A stretch of 64,000 bases of DNA from NCBI GenBank assembly GCA_012845835.1, contig JABAKD010000007.1, forward strand, positions 851,992-915,991, read 5' to 3'. The DNA is from Undaria pinnatifida. Taxonomy: Eukaryota > Sar > Phaeophyceae > Laminariales > Alariaceae. The translations under genes were made by a program, and so were the position numbers. Positions 44,161 through 56,931 of this stretch are shown in pieces (positions within the stretch are counted from its first letter, which is position 1; every line of letters starts with the position of its first letter). Below the pieces are notes generated by a model. That model ran no database searches, was not told the DNA's origin, and worked only from the letters and a program-made list of their open reading frames with translations.

Positions 44161-44482
44161 CGCCCCGGTGGTTTATCAGGTTATTATCCTCGAGCCTGGT
44201 ATAGGTCAGCTTCGTGAGTTCGAATCCCCCCGAGTGGGTACTCGTATACATTTTCGTGGGACTTTTGTCTGCGCACAAGTTGACTTGCGGAAAGCGCGAG
44301 AGTGTGAGTTAGCAACACTGGATGAAAAATCGACGATCAGTAGTGAGTGGCTGTTGAACGCTATGCGCCAAAACAGTTGAAGGCAGTAACCGGGGGGGGG
44401 GAAGGGGAGGATGACACCTGTGACCACGGCTTGTACGTCCAGAAGCTGGAAATTAGAAGTCAAGTGTGACAAAAAAAAAGAC
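44161..44482 (+). mobile_element. SINE family A, copy 6
   Basis: Head CGCCCCGGTGGTTTATCAGG and B box GTGAGTTCGAATCCC, then body and an A-tract. A reversed 20-bp piece of the head (CCACCGGGGCGACCGG, around 44131) lies just upstream, making a short inverted repeat. Confidence 0.85.
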
Positions 44483-45164
44483 TCACTAGAAGAGATTATG
44501 ACCATCATCAATCAGCAGCAAGGAGCAAGTACGAAGCAACACAAACTTATTTGTGAGTTACGTCCCAACACGACCGCTTGCACTTGACCGGCAAACGACC
44601 ACAGCAACTGAGTCAGGGACCACAGCAACACCAAAGCACGCCATCCACACACCGCCTATATATTTCTCCAATTCTTTGACAGTCTTCTCGGGGAAAAAAC
44701 ACCAAACAATGCGATACCGGGACGAACGCATGCCACCACTGGTTTCTTCCGTGGATACTGTCTACTTACTACCACCTTCGCGTGGCGCAGCTTAACAACA
44801 ACAGGAGGAGGAACTTGTAGAATACAACCCTTGAGGCCCCGGGGACGCAGCCCCTCGCAATGCTGCTGTGCGGCTTTTTCTGGCGCAGTAATCGCAATCA
44901 CTACTACCTTCTCCTCGTTAAGTCACGCGTGCGCTTGCCAGGTCTATATCCATGTATGTATGCACGTGTACCGACCGAAATTCAATGAACAGTTTCACTA
45001 CTATGATCCCTACCGCAGTACCATGGGGATTTTTTTACAGCAATTTTGTTACTTGTTTTGGGACAAAATATGGCGCCAATTTGGCAATAATGTCTTGCCC
45101 ATTTTTATTTTATCAACCTCTCCATTCGTCAAGATCCAAAGAATAACTGGATAGAGTACCGTTC

Positions 45165-45450
45165 AAAAAACATTTTTTTGCGCGCTCCTCCCTTGGACGG
45201 CGGCCTTCAAACAAAGTGATTTGACCGAGAAATCCTACAGCACTGCCCGCTGAGCTACTTAATCACTTGACTCAGTAGCTCAGCGGGTAGTGCCACTACA
45301 TATATATGTTAAACTACCAAAATAGCCAATATATAATGTCGTCAGCGCGCACGCTTGCAAAATACAAATATGAAGTCGATGAGAATCGAACTCACGACAC
45401 ATAGCACTACTACCCACTGTCACGTGACTCAGTAAAACTCACAGTGGGTT
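45165..45450. repeat. tRNA-like inverted repeats of family G
   Basis: GCACTGCCCGCTGAGCTACT and AGTAGCTCAGCGGGTAGTGC (45242-45295) form a hairpin; the second arm is a textbook tRNA A-box context (TAGCTCAGCGGGTAG). At 45375-45395 the reverse strand has a B box, GTGAGTTCGATTCTCA, and ACCCACTGT/ACAGTGGGT (45412-45450) makes another stem. No complete tRNA cloverleaf. Confidence 0.7.
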
Positions 45451-45924
45451 ATGCAAAAAAACAACCAAATAAATGTGTTTTCGAGTTCGTTCATTAATGA
45501 TCACCGACTTCGTAAGAAGAGCGATCTCCGGAGCTATCCCCTCTCCACGTACTACAGTTAGTAGTACTCAGGAGAACACTAACAACCATCATAACCATTC
45601 ATAACGTCTCCAGCGCGCACGCTCATGAATACCAAATATCGTTTGGGTGAGAAGTGTACTCACGACACACCCTCCGTTGGTTATGTAGCACTACACCCAC
45701 TGAGCCGAAAGGAAACGACACACACCAGTAGTACTACCTACGATAGGGCAAGCGCTTCGAGGCGGCCATGAAAAAAGCATCTTCGGGAAGAAATTTAGAC
45801 GCCAATTTGGAAATGATGCCAATTTGGAAATTTTGTCCCTTATTTGTTCGTTCAAGCTCTACATATGCCAAGATCCAAGAATAGCCCGGGCGTATACCGC
45901 CCCAAATACTTCAAAAAAAGCGCA

Positions 45925-46115
45925 CTTCTCGCTTGTCTCGCTCAGCGTCTATCCGCGTTCACGTCGAGGTGCGGAACGGATACGGCAGGGCGAGGGGCGT
46001 TGGAGCCGCCCCTCGTAGACGGCGTTCGAACGAAGCTAGTTGACCGAGAATTCCAGTTCCGAGAATCGCATACTGAGGCCGAGATGAAAAAAAACTCCTG
46101 ACCGAATCCCCCCCA
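45925..46115 (-). mobile_element. tRNA-derived repeat (family G), copy 2
   Basis: Close match to 43236-43462 (CGCTTGTCTCGCTCAGCGTC … GGAGCCGCCCCTCGTAGACG … TGACCGAGAATTCCAGTTCC). Confidence 0.8.
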
Positions 46116-47030
46116 AAAAGAATGATCATATATATAATGATGATGTGGATCGGCCCACTTTTTCTTTCCTTGGCGCGATTTTTGGGGGTACTTTATAGTC
46201 TGTCCTTTCGATAGGGCGTACGTTCTGTGGATATGCGTGATTTTTCAATTACAACAAGGTGCTCAGGAAGTCTGTCTTCGGTCCACCTTCTACTAGTGTT
46301 CTCGAAGAAACCGGGGGGGTCCCGTCTACCCTGCGCTTACTGCCGCCTTGCCGTTGTTGCTGCCTACCTGTGCTGCTGGCTGTCCTTTTACTTCTCGCGC
46401 GGCGTTCATCGTAAAGAGCCGAGAGCTTTACTTATTCGTGCTGGATCTACAGTAGGATACTTCGATTGGTGAAGCTGTCGTCGTTGACCTTTGGCCTGTT
46501 GTATTATTTTTTCATGTTCATCGGTGGGATGTTATTTCTTTCATTAACATAGGACTTACCACCGCTGAAAAAATTATTCCTGCCGAATGTTCTAAAGTAT
46601 TCCTGCCGAATGTTCTAAAGTGCATACTGGTACACCGGACAGATCGCGATCTATTGATAAGATCATCTAGGTCTAGATCCCAGGTCTGTGGCTATGGTAT
46701 TATGTTCTAGATATTTGCGTTCTGCAGTACCTATGACCCCGGCTATACGGTATTGTAGTACAATACCCCATTTTTGGCGACCGGAATTGAGCTATGATAC
46801 TCGCACGACACAATTGGTTGTATCATGCCCCACTGACGAAACTACCTTGGGCGATCTGCTTGTCGCAGAGTAGCCAGATGACCATTTCTTTCCGGATTTA
46901 TATCGAAAAATGAAGATAAGAGAATGGAAGCTTAAGACCGCAAACGAACAGGAGTGTCACTCGCGCGTGTGACCCCGAGCTATTGCAAGAAAAAACGAAG
47001 TGCGCCCCCTGCCGTAGCCTTAGTCCTGTG

Positions 47031-47412
47031 TACTAGTAATATCACATAAACAAACTACTATCACATAACTACTATCACATAACCACTATCACATAACTAC
47101 TATCACATAACTAACTACTATCACATAACTACTATCACATAAATACTATCACATAATTACTATCACATAAATACTATCGCATAATCAAACCACTATCACA
47201 TACCAGGTAACTACTATCACATACCGGGTAACTACTATCACATAACTACTACCACATAATCAAACCACTATCATATAACTACTATACTAATATCACATAA
47301 CTACTATCACATAACTACTATCACATAACTATTATCACACAAACAAACCACTATCACATAACTACTATCACATAACTACTACCACATAAACAAACCACTA
47401 TCACATAACTAC
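47031..47412 (+). repeat. ACTACTATCACATAA minisatellite
   Basis: About 25 units of CTACTATCACATA(A) 13-15 bp long, with a few longer variants containing AACAAACC or CCAGGTAA/CCGGGTAA. Confidence 0.96.
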
Positions 47413-47654
47413 ATTAATGTGCTTAGAGATATCCGATCCACGAAATGTGCGCTAGATCGTGCGAATCATCCGACGTTCACTCGGCAGCATGATCTGTAGG
47501 TCGTACAGATCATTTACACCAGCGATCTGTCTGCCCTTTTTAATGGCAGAGAGATCATACATACAGACCGTCAACAGGTCATCAATAGGGATCTGATATG
47601 TCCGACGTGTGACATTAGCATTCCAAAAGTATGTTAGTAATAGTGTGTTGTTTT

Positions 47655-48010
47655 GTTCGTGTCTAGGGGTCCTGGCCAGTCTGCGACACAAACATCACCT
47701 CAATTCACCATGATTCGTCATCACCAGCTTACTGGCGTTCACGAGGCTTCAGCTTCCTTTGGAGCCGGCTGTGTCTAGTGTGTGCGGTTTCGTCAGCAGC
47801 ATGTTATGAGCCTTCCCGGCTCGTAAGGGAACATTCAATTGCCAGGATTCTCGGTCCTGGCTACCTTGCGACGCAACGGTCCACTCCATTCACCGTATTT
47901 CATCACCTTACCTTCTGAACCTCACGAAGTTTCAGCTCTTTTGGCGACGCTTGTGTCAGTTGTATGATTTCATCAACATGGTATGACCCTTCTTGGTTGT
48001 GTTCGCATAC
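47655..48010 (+). repeat. Repeat family K, two units
   Basis: Units with TCATCACCAGCTTACTGGCG-type, CACGAGGCTTCAGCTTCC-type and TTTCGTCAGCAGCATG-type blocks; two more at 49505-49990. Confidence 0.7.
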
Positions 48011-48094
48011 ACTGCGACTATAGTCCTCTTGCAGGGGAAGTCTTTCGAACTTTATGTTATTAAATAGAGGGGGTTTCGGGTGTAAGAGCCTCTT

Positions 48095-49490
48095 GGAACA
48101 GGTCGCTGTTGCCGCTCGTAAACCTGATTGGAGCCGTTCTATACCGGAATCGCCGGTTTTGAAACCAGCTCCCTCCTTAAATATATCCTGAGGTACGGTG
48201 CCCCTTGCCAACCAGACGTCATCGTTCGATAGTCCTTTGCAAACACGAAAGTTCGAAGATACTTTTGCATTGCATCATTCATCGTGTCGAGCAGCCACGA
48301 AACGATTGAAAAAAAAAATCGTTGGTTTTGGGGGTGGGGGTGTACTCAGTTTGTGCATGGCCGTAGTCGTATGACCATAGACCCTTGTATCCCTACTATG
48401 CCGGGACGGAGCACGTTAGGTTTTCACCAACCAGGCCGACCTTGCTTACACCAAGCGCGAAGCGCCGTGAGGTGTTCGGCGAGTCGCATGTAGGGTGAAT
48501 TACATTATTCCAAAAACCGTTCGTAGACTGAATTCGGCACCTTGTGCCTACTTTTTTGCTTATGGATGACACCGCCAGTGAGTTGCTTTGCTTTATGGTG
48601 TGGCCACTCCAGAGACAGCAATGGGTATACTATGTAACTGCCTTGCGGATGATTTACCATATTCGCACTTCGTGATGCGATCATTCCCCTTGTAAGGAGT
48701 TAGGGTTCTCCACCCCCGCACAATATGATCTCACTCGATAATCATATTGGTGGCCGTAAAAAAAAAAACTGTACCCTGGTTAGCTAGCTCACGCGGTGAT
48801 AGGCATATTTTAAAGCGTCGTTGCCAACCAATACGCCAGCCCCAATATATATCTAACGTTTTACAGCGTCGGTGCCAACCGAGGCCAACTATTACTTCGT
48901 ATATATGCATATAGTCCGGAGTATATATTTCCGGCGGGGGTGGGTTTTGGGGAGGACTATCGTAGAATCAGTCGTTGGGTATCACATATGTTTGGTATAT
49001 ACAACTACAGAGTCGTTCTACGGTAGCCCCCCTAACTTCTCTTTAACAAAATCGCCGGTTTTAAAACCAGCGCTCTCCCGGCCGTATCTCCTGAAAAACG
49101 GCGCCCCTTGCATGCCACCCACCCCGACGTCATCGTTCGACCGTCCTTTGCAAGCAAATAAAGTATGTGATGTTTTTTTTTTTTCACAGCATGCTTCCTC
49201 GTGTCGAGCAGCCATGGAACGTTCGTTAAAGAATATCGCTGGTTTTGTGGGGGGGCTATCGTAAAATCAGTCGTCACAAGGTAAGATGAGCCGATTACGC
49301 CAACCCCAATATGCAACTAACGTTTCACAGCGTCGGTGCCAACCGAGGCCAACTATTATATATATATATATATATATCTGTATTTCCGGCGGGGACGTTT
49401 TTTTGGGGGGACTATCGTAGAGTCAGTCATTGGATATCATAACTGTTTTGGTATAGGTGTCACAAGGTAAAATGAACCGATTCGACCGCT
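48095..49490. repeat. Nested block of families L and M with family I
   Basis: Family L reversed at 48095-48265 and 49015-49160 (CGCCGGTTTT-AAACCAGC). A unit with TATATATA, TTTCCGGCGGGG and ACTATCGTAGAATCAGTC occurs at about 48865-49015 and again at 49328-49460. No gene seen. Confidence 0.65.
48325..48900 (-). repeat. Repeat family I, copy 3
   Basis: Reverse copy carrying the full set of blocks, from the C-run end (here GGGGGTGGGGGT) to GCGTCGGTGCCAACCGAGGC. Confidence 0.8.
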
Positions 49491-49504
49491 CTTAAGTTAA
49501 GTCC

Positions 49505-49990
49505 GGTTTCCCTTTTGACGGACGCTATTCAACCATTGCAACCATTACAACCATTGCATCGGGTACTCCACTGCTGTCTTGGGATTATTGGTCAAGCGGC
49601 AGGCACCCTGCGGCGCAAACATCAACTCCACTGGCCAGCTTTCATCTCATCACCTTACAGATCATCACGATGTTTCAGTTCCTTTTGGCGCGCCTCTGTC
49701 TGGTTGTTTTGTGGTTTTGTCAGCATCGCTTGAATCTTCCCAGCTTATTCGTTCATTCGTGTCCGCTTAAATCAATTGGTGGAGAATCCACTCGAATTTT
49801 CGATCATCAGCATTATTATCGGATCCTGGTCACCCTGCCACGCCAACAACCACTCCATTGGCCATGCTTCATTATCACCTTACTGACCCTCGCGAAGTTT
49901 CAGCTCCTTTGGCGGCGCCTGTGTCTTGTTGTATGGTCCAGTCGCCAGCGCGTGAGCCTTCTCAGGTGCTACGTGCATGGGAGATAATTT
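49505..49990 (+). repeat. Repeat family K, two further units
   Basis: TCATCACCTTACAGATCATC … GATGTTTCAGTTCCTTTTGG and ATTATCACCTTACTGACCCT … GAAGTTTCAGCTCCTTTGGC blocks correspond to those at 47655-48010. Confidence 0.7.
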
Positions 49991-50251
49991 GATTTTTTAA
50001 AATGCCCAAGGCGAAGGTAGGGGGACCACTTTTTTTTTCAGGGCTCGGGCCCTTCCTTAGCAACGTTAAGCTTCTGCGGTTTCGCGGCATGCATCGCCGG
50101 CTGGAAATTGCTGGTTATGACGTGACAACGAAATAGTTTGCTGGCTGATTATGTGGGGTACAGAGCCACGACACGCGATTGGTCTACACGCGGCAGTGAA
50201 ATGGTGGTACCATATAAAGCTGTACAATACTATATACCCGGTATAACCAAC

Positions 50252-51035
50252 AATAAAAATACACTCCAGCAGCTGTGAGATCGAAGGTTTCGTCGAAACG
50301 CATATTTGCAAGCTGTGTGTGACACTCCGATCGCGCGTATTACTGGGTGTGTGTCCTCATTAAGGATATAGGTCGGCGACTCCCCTTAAAACTACAGTGT
50401 AGCTTGCACCAGGGTCAACAGGGTGGTGTTAATCAATCGGTGTGTGGCAGCTAGAAAACCCGTTTGGGAGGGGGACAGAATCTGACGGCTGTGAAAGGAA
50501 TGCATCAGTTTATCAAGTAAGTGCATCCTGTAAGTCGTACTTCGAAGTATGACCGGAGAGGGGGGGGGCGGAGTTTTTAAGGGCGTGGGGTCCGGGGTTT
50601 GAACAAGAGGGAGCGAGGGGGGGGGCGGGGGCGCAGGGGGGGTTGAAAAAAGGGGGGGAAGGGGGATCAATCTGTCCGCGGAAACTATAAAACACGTTTT
50701 TGAGGAGAAAAAATCTGACTGCTGTGGAAGAAACGTATAAGTTTATCATGTATATCCTGTGAGTCGTATAACCGGTGAGGAGAGGGCGGATTTTTTTAGT
50801 GGACAGGGGCGGGGGGGGGTTCCAACAGTTTTTATACGCGTGGTGCTTGTTCTAGGCGATGGTGGGGGTGGCGGGGAAGGAGGGGGCGGGGGCAGGTTAA
50901 TTTAAACTCGAAGACCATAAAATAAATGAATAGGAGCTACCGCAGGGAGGGCTCGAAGGTAAACAAGTGACATTAACATCATCACCTGTCGAGTAGTGCG
51001 TATTATTCTGGCAGATTTTGATTGTAGGTGGGGGC
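50252..51035 (+). mobile_element. G-run element, copy D
   Basis: ATACACTCCAGCAGCTGTGA start, ATATAGGTCGGCGACTCCCC block and four G-rich tracts; the 3' end is diverged (GATTTTGATTGTAGGTGGGG). Confidence 0.82.
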
Positions 51036-51598
51036 AATAACCTTAATCAAAAAGTATTGTATTTTTATTGATTCGTTTGTTCATTCTTCCCTGACCGACT
51101 CCATGTATCCACTCCTCACGCGCCGCAATCGTCACAACGACGTCTCCAGCATCACCTACCCACTACTTGGATGCCCATACCGCCCTCCTTTCGTCCACCG
51201 CCACAACAACTACACAACTACAAGGTATCCAAAGGTATCCAAAGGACAACGATGGCGACGAAACGTTTATTAGTGGGCGTCCAATTCAGTCAGTGATAGG
51301 TTCAAATCTTGGGGAGGATTGCAGCTATTCATAGACGTACTATCGAGAACATTTAAGCAGAATAAGGTTAGTATAAGCATATAGAGAAAGGATTAAGCAT
51401 GTAGAGAAAGGAGATCGGGTCAAGTGTTTGAGTGGACAAACGGCAATATGACAACAGTACGACGGCATTACAGACCAGCGGCTCAGTAGGCTGTTGGTCA
51501 CTGCCCGTCATTGCTGCTTTGTGTAGCATACAGCTAGCAGTATGTAATGTTATGAGCCCAGTTCCGTCTTTAGCCGGTTTCTAGGGTCTGCTAGTATG

Positions 51599-51762
51599 AC
51601 ATTTTTTTCTCTTCTCCTTTCCTTGCTTGCTCTTCTTGTCTCGTCTTTTCCTGCTTTTTTTTGTCTTTTCTTTTCTTTTCTTTCCTTTCCTTTTTCGTTT
51701 TTCGCTTTCTTGTATTTTCTTTCCTTTTTCTTCTTTTCTTTTCTCTATTTCTTTTTTTTTCA
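51599..51762 (+). repeat. 164-bp polypyrimidine tract
   Basis: Almost only C and T on this strand (TTTTCTTTTCTTTTCTTTCC-like), with few interruptions. Prone to triplex formation; the Lys/Arg/Glu-rich reverse ORFs here are artefacts of it. Confidence 0.9.
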
Positions 51763-52465
51763 ATTGAATTGCGTCTGTGGTGCGTAGCGTAGTGATAGGT
51801 ACTACGTGCAATATGTACGTGGTAGTCTTTCTTGGGTGGCAAACGGTATAGATGATCGGTATTTCCAGGCGCTAGTAGTGAGACGTATGCACCACCATTA
51901 TTTTATGGACCTGGCACATCGCAGGCTGACTCCCGATTTCACTTTTATGTATTTCTGGTGGAGGCATGAATTGCGTCAGCTGTGATATATATATGCGTGT
52001 ACCACCTTTGGTTTGTTTGTGTTTTTTCCCTGGGGTATTTCTCAGCTCCAAAGTGACTGGAGCCTGTCCTGTCACCACGGACTTGATTGTGCGAGTTAAT
52101 GTGAGAACAACAAACCACAAAAAACAATAAAAAAATGTCGTGGTGCGAAAACTAGTCGGCCCTCGACGGGAAGGTCCAAGGAACGGCGTGTCTTTGACCC
52201 GGGAAGAACGAGAGAATCGACCTAAGGGCAACCTCGTAGGCTACCAACCACATCCCGTTGGGGCGTTGTCATTCCGGATAGCGGCAGAGAAGTATTCGCA
52301 GCCAGCCGTGTCGTTGTGCAGAGCGGTTAGCGGCAACATTCCCCTCCGCCGCCAACAACTGCCCCGGCTGCTCCTCATGTTGGCGCGCACTCCCTTCACA
52401 GTTCCCATCCATCCCCGCGCGTCCTTCGCCGGTGCCCCCCCCCCCCCTTCCTTGGCCGTGTCGAA

Positions 52466-52580
52466 ACCATGGAACTAACCCTAACCCTAACCCTAACCCA
52501 TAGGAAATCGTAGTATAGTATAGTATCGGTCGAAGTGCCCCCTAATGACATCACTGGAGTGAAATGGTTGGAGTTGTCAA
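52466..52580 (+). repeat. TTAGGG-bearing repeat (family H), copy 3
   Basis: Four uninterrupted CTAACC units at 52474-52499 after AACCATGGAA, with the conserved tail GTGCCCCCTAATGACATCAC and GGAGTGAAATGG. Confidence 0.82.
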
Positions 52581-52589
52581 ATAATGTGT

Positions 52590-52850
52590 ATCACTATCAG
52601 AGGATTGCCGTGGCAATTGCCGCGGACATGCGTGGGTTGCCATGGTTGGTACGACGGGGTTTGCCCCGGACAAAACTGCGGCATGTGCCGTGGCCACAAC
52701 CGTGGCATTTGCCGTGGAAGTGCCATGAGCTGTGGCACTTGCCGTGGAAACCCGAAGATTTCCACGGTAGCCCGTGGCGACACCACGGAAGTCCATGGAA
52801 GCTCCGCGGTCATTGCCGCGGACCTCCGCCAAAAAGGCAAATTATGTGCA
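52590..52850 (+). repeat. TTGCCGTGG-type minisatellite
   Basis: Repeated GCCGTGG / CCACGG / GCCGCGGAC words spaced about every 15-30 bp. Both strands look similar, so the region can fold on itself. Confidence 0.75.
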
Positions 52851-53309
52851 TCCGTGCCGTGGCGGCGGGCTACCATGATAGCACAAAGCTGGACGACGTC
52901 CTCAACACTGCTTTCCGACTACTACTGCTACTGTTGCTACTGAGTAATCGAGTGGAAAACATGCTGGTATTGCCAGGGAAGTAAGAATCCCCGACAGAAA
53001 AACGTTGGAATTCGTGTAGAACGCCGCTTTTCCCCATGTATGTCCGAAATTCGAGTTGGGCCGGCATCCATCACTGTTTTTTATTACATTGCGTGTCCTG
53101 TACAACCTTTCTATAGTCTAGTAATATGGCACCGAAACTACCACGACAACTCAGTTAGGGGGGCAAGGGCTGGGAGGGCGGGAGGGGAGGAGAGGGGGGA
53201 GGAGGGGGAACCCTAACCGAAGCTACCGCCGCACCCCCATCTAGGGGCGAAGGGCCGGGGGCGTACCATTTCTTGCAGAAAACCAAAGTTTTACAAACTC
53301 ACCCCCCTC

Positions 53310-53680
53310 TACGTATGTATGTATGCAGGTTCTACTGACCATGGTCATATACCCAGGTAATAATATCATGCTTACTATAATATCTACCCTCCATGCGGGT
53401 TTTATAGTATCATTTGACAAAAAAATGATTATTAGGGAAAATCGTCCTGTTGACCCTGACAACATCCAGGTGAGTCACCGACCTATATCTTTCATGAGGA
53501 TCAAACATATAACACGCGCAAACGACCTTCCGTAAATTTTGTGCAACTACTTCTGTACATTAGGGAAACAAAGATGATGTACCACTCTGCTTAATTGCAA
53601 AAAGTCGAGTTTCAATCACTCAATCGGTTGTACTCACAGCTGACGTTTTTCGATTGTTATAAAATCTTACCACACATGTA
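53310..53680 (-). repeat. Repeat family Q (AGCTGTGAGTACAACCGATT), reverse copy
   Basis: Matches 62215-62540 in opposite orientation: CGTCAGCTGTGAGTACAACC, AACTCGACTTTTTGCAA-type, GTCGGTGACTCACCTGGATG-type and TATAAAACCCGCATGGAGGG blocks. Confidence 0.82.
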
Positions 53681-53699
53681 GTCTATGCCTCGATACGAA

Positions 53700-56600
53700 T
53701 GAGCAGCGAAGATTTCCGAATCGCCCACTTACTTGGGGCGATGATGAGCATGATGATGAGGCGATGAGCATGATGAGCACGAGCAGGGGAGGGGGTGGAA
53801 CAGTATTACTATCATTGTTGTCGTCAACAAGGAAGCTTAAAATAACAGGGTTGGGTACTGCCAGTGTGCTTTCGTATACTACTACTAATACTATTCATGG
53901 TACTACTGCTGGGGGGGTTGCGTGCGCACCACTACATAGGGCAGCAAGCACTACTACTGCTATTTAGCATATGGGACCACAATCAAAGGGCGATGGGCGA
54001 TGGGAGGTGTCGTAATATCATGTAGTATGTGCTGCACACGCACAGGGCACAGCAGCTAGCTGCAGCATGCTGCTGCTGCACAGCAGTCATTGCACAGCGC
54101 AACAACAACGACGCGATGGTGCGGTGTCTGTCGGGCAGAGTTGTTGCTACAACAGACAACAAACAGTTTGCAGTATTGATAGGTATTATTAATAGTTACT
54201 TGTTTGTTCTCGTGTGGTCGGTCAGTTATATTTAGATCGTCGGTTTTTCCGTTCAAGCACCCCTCCACCACCACCGCCCCTCTTAAACTAAACACCACCG
54301 CGCACTACTTATTATTTAAGGTTTCTCCCCGCCAGGAATGCACTCGCTACCATCCGGAGGCTTCTGTATGTCGGTATGCAGCGAAAGCAATGTTGTGCTG
54401 CACGCTTCTGCTTCAACATTTATTTGAATGATTGAGTTGGGTTATTCGCGTGTAGTACAAGTAGACTATCTATGTTGTGTATGCATGACATGGGCGTTGT
54501 AGCCGTTTTTTCAGCCACCATGAAACTTACGTCTGGTGCAAAGTATCGATAAACTTCGAGGTAACGACAAGCAAAGATGAACATCAGCAAGTTCAGTGCA
54601 TTTAGATTGTTCTACCAGGTGCAGCCAGGTGGCAGGTTAGTAGTGTGGGATGCATGCGTGTGGCTGGTATGGCATGACAATCACGTGGCATGTATCGAAA
54701 TCATTGAATCATGATGTCTTGGAACCGAGCTGTGAAACTTTTTATCCGGCACGAAGTGGTTGATCCCAAAGTCAAGGGTGGGTTCGATTCTACAGAGAAA
54801 GAGATTGGAGGGTAGCGTCGTAGCGTGCGTAGAAACCAACTTGAGACGTTCCAACTCCGTTTTTCTGTTTTGTCTCTTGCTTGCTGTACATGTCTGCTGT
54901 CGGCTGCCTGTTGATCTGCAACTATTTTGGTGTGCTGCTCTGCTGGTGCTACTGATGTCGTTGCTACTGCCGTTGCTGCTGCTCATGGCTCACACTGCGC
55001 TTCTCTTTTCCATTTGTCTTGCTGTAAGTATCCGGACTTTATGCAGTTCTGATGAAACCATATCTAATTTTACGAAATAAACGTTCCAGCCAATGAAAAT
55101 CCTCCATGCTCACGTTGACCAATCATCGCACTCTCCATTTTTTCCTTTAAACATACGTGCCGTTCCTTTTTTTTTCGAGTTTTCGAATACCATTTCTCCC
55201 TCTGTCACAAGGCAGCAACTGACAGCAAGCAAACCAACCCGTATATTGGGCACGAGGGGCTTCTAAAAGCCACAAGGTCAATCGATCAAGCAATCCCATC
55301 AGTTCAAGGTCGTGGTGCGGCTGCAGGCCCTCTTGGTGCACGTCGGGCGACCCTCTGCTTGCTTTTGAACCTTTTGCTTGGAGAGAGCAGAGGCAAACTC
55401 TATAGTCTACTGGTATTGGTGAGTCTGTGTCTTGTCTCTTTGGTCTCATTAGTAGGGCAGTTCATCGAAAGCAGTTCGGCGTTGTGCCTCCCCTAGGCGC
55501 AGGGTGTGTTTAGCAGTGCTGTCCATAACGGAAAGTGTGTGCACCTGCGCTGGTGCTCGGGCGTACATAGCTCAGGATAGCTGGAGGGAGGTGTGGTTGT
55601 TGCATGGCAGGACCACCACCAGCACCATCAGCAAAGCAGAGGTGAATCAAAGCAACCCCTGACGAGCTACCACTACTACTTGGAATTTGTATCAAGATCA
55701 TTTTTCAGCGGCAAGAAGTAAGGTGTCGTCACATCAGAAGTTCAGTGCGTCAAGCTGTTCGGTTCTGCGCTGTCCAATTATCGGGAGTGTTATAGTAGCG
55801 CTATTAATAGTGCCATCTACGGTGGTAGCCTAGTGTCGCGATAGTTGCTTGAGAGACGTACGGTTGCATACACCAGCAGCAAGCCCGTTTGGCAGAGGCA
55901 ACTCTCAGCTCAAAGCGGTTCCTCTAAAAAGGCTGTTCGGTTTTTGTGCTGCCTATTGGGTTGTAGTGTGGCGATGCTGCCCATTCCATCATCGTAAGGG
56001 AGTGTGCAGCTGCAGCAGTGCTGGTGACCATAAGGAAGGGTCTGAAGTCTGAAGCCTACCACCAGGTACTGAAGAGTAAGGGTGAAGAGTGCTACTGGAA
56101 TTTATACTGCTGTAGTTACCAGGTACACTGCTATCAGTCTATTACTCTACATTATAAATAGATAGACAGGTGCGGTTGCGCAAACACCGAACACGCAGCT
56201 GCGAGCTAATAGAGATGATTTTATGAAAAGTTTAAAAACGTCATCTGTGAGTACGACAGATTGAATGGTTGGAACTCAAGTTTGCCTGTTGCAAGCTCCT
56301 TGCTACATCAGATATGTATTTCATTTATGACATGGTGTTTGTGAAATAGTTATATATCGAACATTTGTTTTTTTGTACCTGGTACTGGTACCAGGGATAA
56401 TAGCAGCAAGCCTGCAGAGCAGAGGCAACTCTCACCTGCTGTTGTCTCACTGCTGTGTCCCGTCCTGATCAGTTTAGTCAACATTATGGCATACATAACA
56501 CGATACATAGCCACAAGCCCGCAGAGCAGAGGCTACTATCAGCTCAAACTCGTTGTCCCATGATCAGTTATTAATAGTTCAGTTCAGTGTGAAAGCTGTT

Positions 56601-56900
56601 CGGTTTTGTGCTGCCCGTACGGAAGGGTATGTAGCAGCAGCGCTGCCCACGAGGGTGTGTTTCGCAAGCACTGCTACCCTGAAGCCCATGGGGAGGGTGT
56701 GTATCAGTGCAACCCATACACAAAAGAGATGAAGGTGACGGCTGATGTTACTGCTGTAGACTATACCAGGTACCTGGCACATTTTTCATAGTACAGGGGA
56801 GTGCACATAGAGTTGCGTGGGCAACTATCTCGAGCTCTCGAGTTGAGCTTGGAAGAGGTGCGGTCGCATATTAGTACAATCAATACTTTCAACGAGGAAA
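53700..56900. other. No gene recognised
   Basis: Moderate-complexity sequence with CAGCAG/GCTGCT words and several TACCAGGTA-type motifs (56060-56770). The recurring phrase CAGCAAGCCCGTTTGGCAGA / CACAAGCCCGCAGAGCAGAG with GAGGCAACTCTCA (55880, 56410, 56515) marks a degraded ~550-bp tandem repeat. Confidence 0.5.
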
Positions 56901-56931
56901 ACATCAGGTGGTTATCGTACTTGTATTATCA

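Noticed and set aside
47031-47412. Possible CRISPR array
   Set aside because: Units of 13-15 bp are contiguous with no spacers, in a eukaryotic context; an ordinary minisatellite.
51581-51842. Lys/Arg/Glu-rich ORFs on the - strand
   Set aside because: Direct product of a polypyrimidine tract on the + strand.
52474-52499. Chromosome end or telomere
   Set aside because: Only four units, flanked by unique sequence on both sides and part of a dispersed repeat seen three other times.
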